Of a DNA stretch of 64,000 bases, positions 63,097 to 64,000 are shown piece by piece. The stretch comes from 2-02-FULL-66-14 sp964651335 (GTDB lineage Bacteria > Pseudomonadota > Gammaproteobacteria > Burkholderiales > SG8-39), in assembly GCA_964651335.1 (NCBI GenBank), contig CAZYVT010000010.1, forward strand, positions 1 to 64,000. Direction: 5' to 3'. The notes below the pieces were generated by a model. The model was not told the origin of the DNA. It ran no database searches and saw only the letters and a program-made list of their open reading frames with translations. The position numbers and the translations under genes are program-made. Every line of letters begins with the position of its first letter. Positions within the stretch are counted from its first letter, which is position 1.

Positions 63097-63777
63097 CTAC
63101 TTCGGCATGCCCTGCACTTCGACCTCGACGCGCCGGTTCGGCTCGAGGCAGGCCTTCAGCGCCTTGCGGTCTTTCTGGTCCGGGCAGCTCTTGACGGGCA
63201 TCGTCTTCCCGAAGCCGTACGTCTCGATCCTGGAGCCGTCCACGCCTTTTGAAACAAGGTACGTTTTCACCGCCTGTGCGCGCTTTTCCGAGAGCTTCTG
63301 GTTATATTGCGCCGAGCCGAGCCGGTCGGTGTGCCCATTGACGTTGATGAACTGAATCGTCGCGAAGCCGCCGAGCTTGGCGATGATTTCCGTGTCGAGC
63401 AGCGTCTTGGCGCGATTGGTCAGCACCGATTTGTCGAAATCGAACAGCTCGGTCGAGGTGACGAGCAGCACCTTCGGTGCAGCGGGCGCCGCGGCGGGCT
63501 TAGCCGCGGGCGCGGGCGCCGGAGCCGGCGCGGCAGCGGGCGCCGGGGCCGGTTTGGGCGCAGGCTTCGGCACCAGATCCGGATCACACTCCGCAATCGC
63601 CATCGCCGGAGTCCAGTAGCCTGCGCGCCAGCATTGGCCCGCGGAATTTTTCCAGACGGCGTTGCCGCTGGAGGGATTCGTCCAGTAGCCCTGCTTGGAC
63701 TGGGCGGTCGCGACGCCCGAGGCGCCGCAGGCAAACGCCGCCAACGTGGCGGCTAACAGCGTTCTGGTGGTTGTCAT
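63097..63777 (-). CDS. OmpA-family protein, copy 2
   Basis: This 226-residue protein is a paralogue of copy 1: signal peptide (ends TAQ), the shared SKQGYWTNPSSGNAVWKN and CWRAGYWTPAMAI block, an Ala/Pro linker in place of polyproline, then an OmpA domain (LFDFDKSVLTN, VNGHTDRLGSAQYNQKLS, NRRVEVEV). The OmpA domain has an insert with two Cys (KSCPDQKDRKALKACLEP) that could form a disulfide. The start is ATG at 63777. Confidence 0.88.
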   Translation of the reverse strand: MTTTRTLLAATLAAFACGASGVATAQSKQGYWTNPSSGNAVWKNSAGQCWRAGYWTPAMAIAECDPDLVPKPAPKPAPAPAAAPAPAPAPAAKPAAAPAAPKVLLVTSTELFDFDKSVLTNRAKTLLDTEIIAKLGGFATIQFINVNGHTDRLGSAQYNQKLSEKRAQAVKTYLVSKGVDGSRIETYGFGKTMPVKSCPDQKDRKALKACLEPNRRVEVEVQGMPK

Positions 63778-64000
63778 TGGACTCTCCCCTGAACCATGGT
63801 CGGTGGATCGAGTGCAATTAGAGCATAGTGCGCTCCGGTTCGACAAGCTCGATCGAGGCAGATTTGCGAGTGAAATCTGCGGCTTCGGCGGTGCGCCGGA
63901 TCCTTCCAGCGTCGCCCGTGCGGCAGCGTCGGACTGCGCGCGCGTGATAAAATTTGTCGTTTCATTCCCGCCGCCGCACACGCTCTTTCCCCGTCGCCCT
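63778..64000. other. upstream region of ompA copy 2
   Basis: These 223 bp hold no gene that I can support. The ompA promoter should lie here on the minus strand. The sequence GATAAAATTTGTCG near 63947-63960 on the plus strand resembles a -10 box for a divergent gene beyond the window. Confidence 0.35.

Overview
The window is a GC-rich bacterial chromosome segment of betaproteobacterial character. The main pointers are an ssrA (tmRNA) gene whose tag reads ANDERFALAA, an ompA-ubiG-gph block, many solute-binding-protein transporters (TRAP, TAXI-TRAP, Bug/TTT, SsuABC-like), and a paa/pca-type thiolase plus 3-hydroxyacyl-CoA dehydrogenase. Genes are packed tightly, often with 4-nt ATGA/GTGA stop-start overlaps, and nearly all belong to carbon catabolism. 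No ribosomal, phage-structural or CRISPR genes are visible.

Layout. 1-4.9 kb: Na+-pumping decarboxylase beta and gamma subunits, a glutaryl-CoA dehydrogenase relic, thiolase, PaaH-like dehydrogenase, Usp. 4.9-9.5 kb: a vapC relic beside a DUF6883/DUF4926 gene pair, an orphan molybdenum hydroxylase large subunit, DadA. 9.5-13.1 kb: enoyl-CoA hydratase, Pta, GST, citrate synthase. 13.2-20.1 kb: SDR, a HisD-like dehydrogenase and a complete TRAP transporter, then a GMC oxidoreductase. 20.2-24.6 kb: glyoxalase II-like hydrolase, SseB, EAL relic, SsuABC-like ABC transporter. 24.7-31.6 kb: MetE-like protein and histidine utilisation genes (hutU, hutH, hutI, hutF). 31.6-33.5 kb: gene relics and dispersed repeats around a PilZ protein. 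33.5-40.3 kb: BKACE, then an operon of biotin carrier, carboxyltransferase, TAXI-TRAP transporter and SDR. 40.3-46.9 kb: IclR regulator, sulfoacetaldehyde acetyltransferase (Xsc), Bug receptor, acylating aldehyde dehydrogenase, acyl-CoA ligase. 46.8-53.3 kb: MFS, GntR, CaiB, MmgE/PrpD diverging from MaoC and acyl-CoA dehydrogenase. 53.4-56.0 kb: small membrane proteins and pirin. 56.0-59.1 kb: an AT-rich island with a RelA/SpoT-domain protein, a membrane protein and two small proline-rich or basic proteins, lying between two copies of the pirin 5' region. 59.1-64 kb: ssrA, gph, ubiG, two ompA paralogues and an amidohydrolase.

How the genes fit together. The clearest theme is organosulfonate use. 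The IclR-xsc-Bug-acylating ALDH-ligase block has the parts of the sulfoacetate pathway known as SauR/S/T plus Xsc: sulfoacetate to sulfoacetyl-CoA to sulfoacetaldehyde to acetyl phosphate plus sulfite. A pta gene elsewhere in the window could turn acetyl phosphate into acetyl-CoA. The HisD-like/SDR/TRAP block resembles the HpsN-type dihydroxypropanesulfonate module. Function here is inferred from family and context only.

The most likely undescribed system is the AT-rich island beside ssrA: an alarmone-synthetase-like protein with a C-terminal zinc ribbon, next to a three-helix membrane protein and two tiny proteins, in the layout of a nucleotide-signalling defence locus. Several broken gene fragments (gcdH, vapC, EAL, CoA-transferase, ABC receptor, pirin, IS3 orfA) lie at block boundaries and record past rearrangements.
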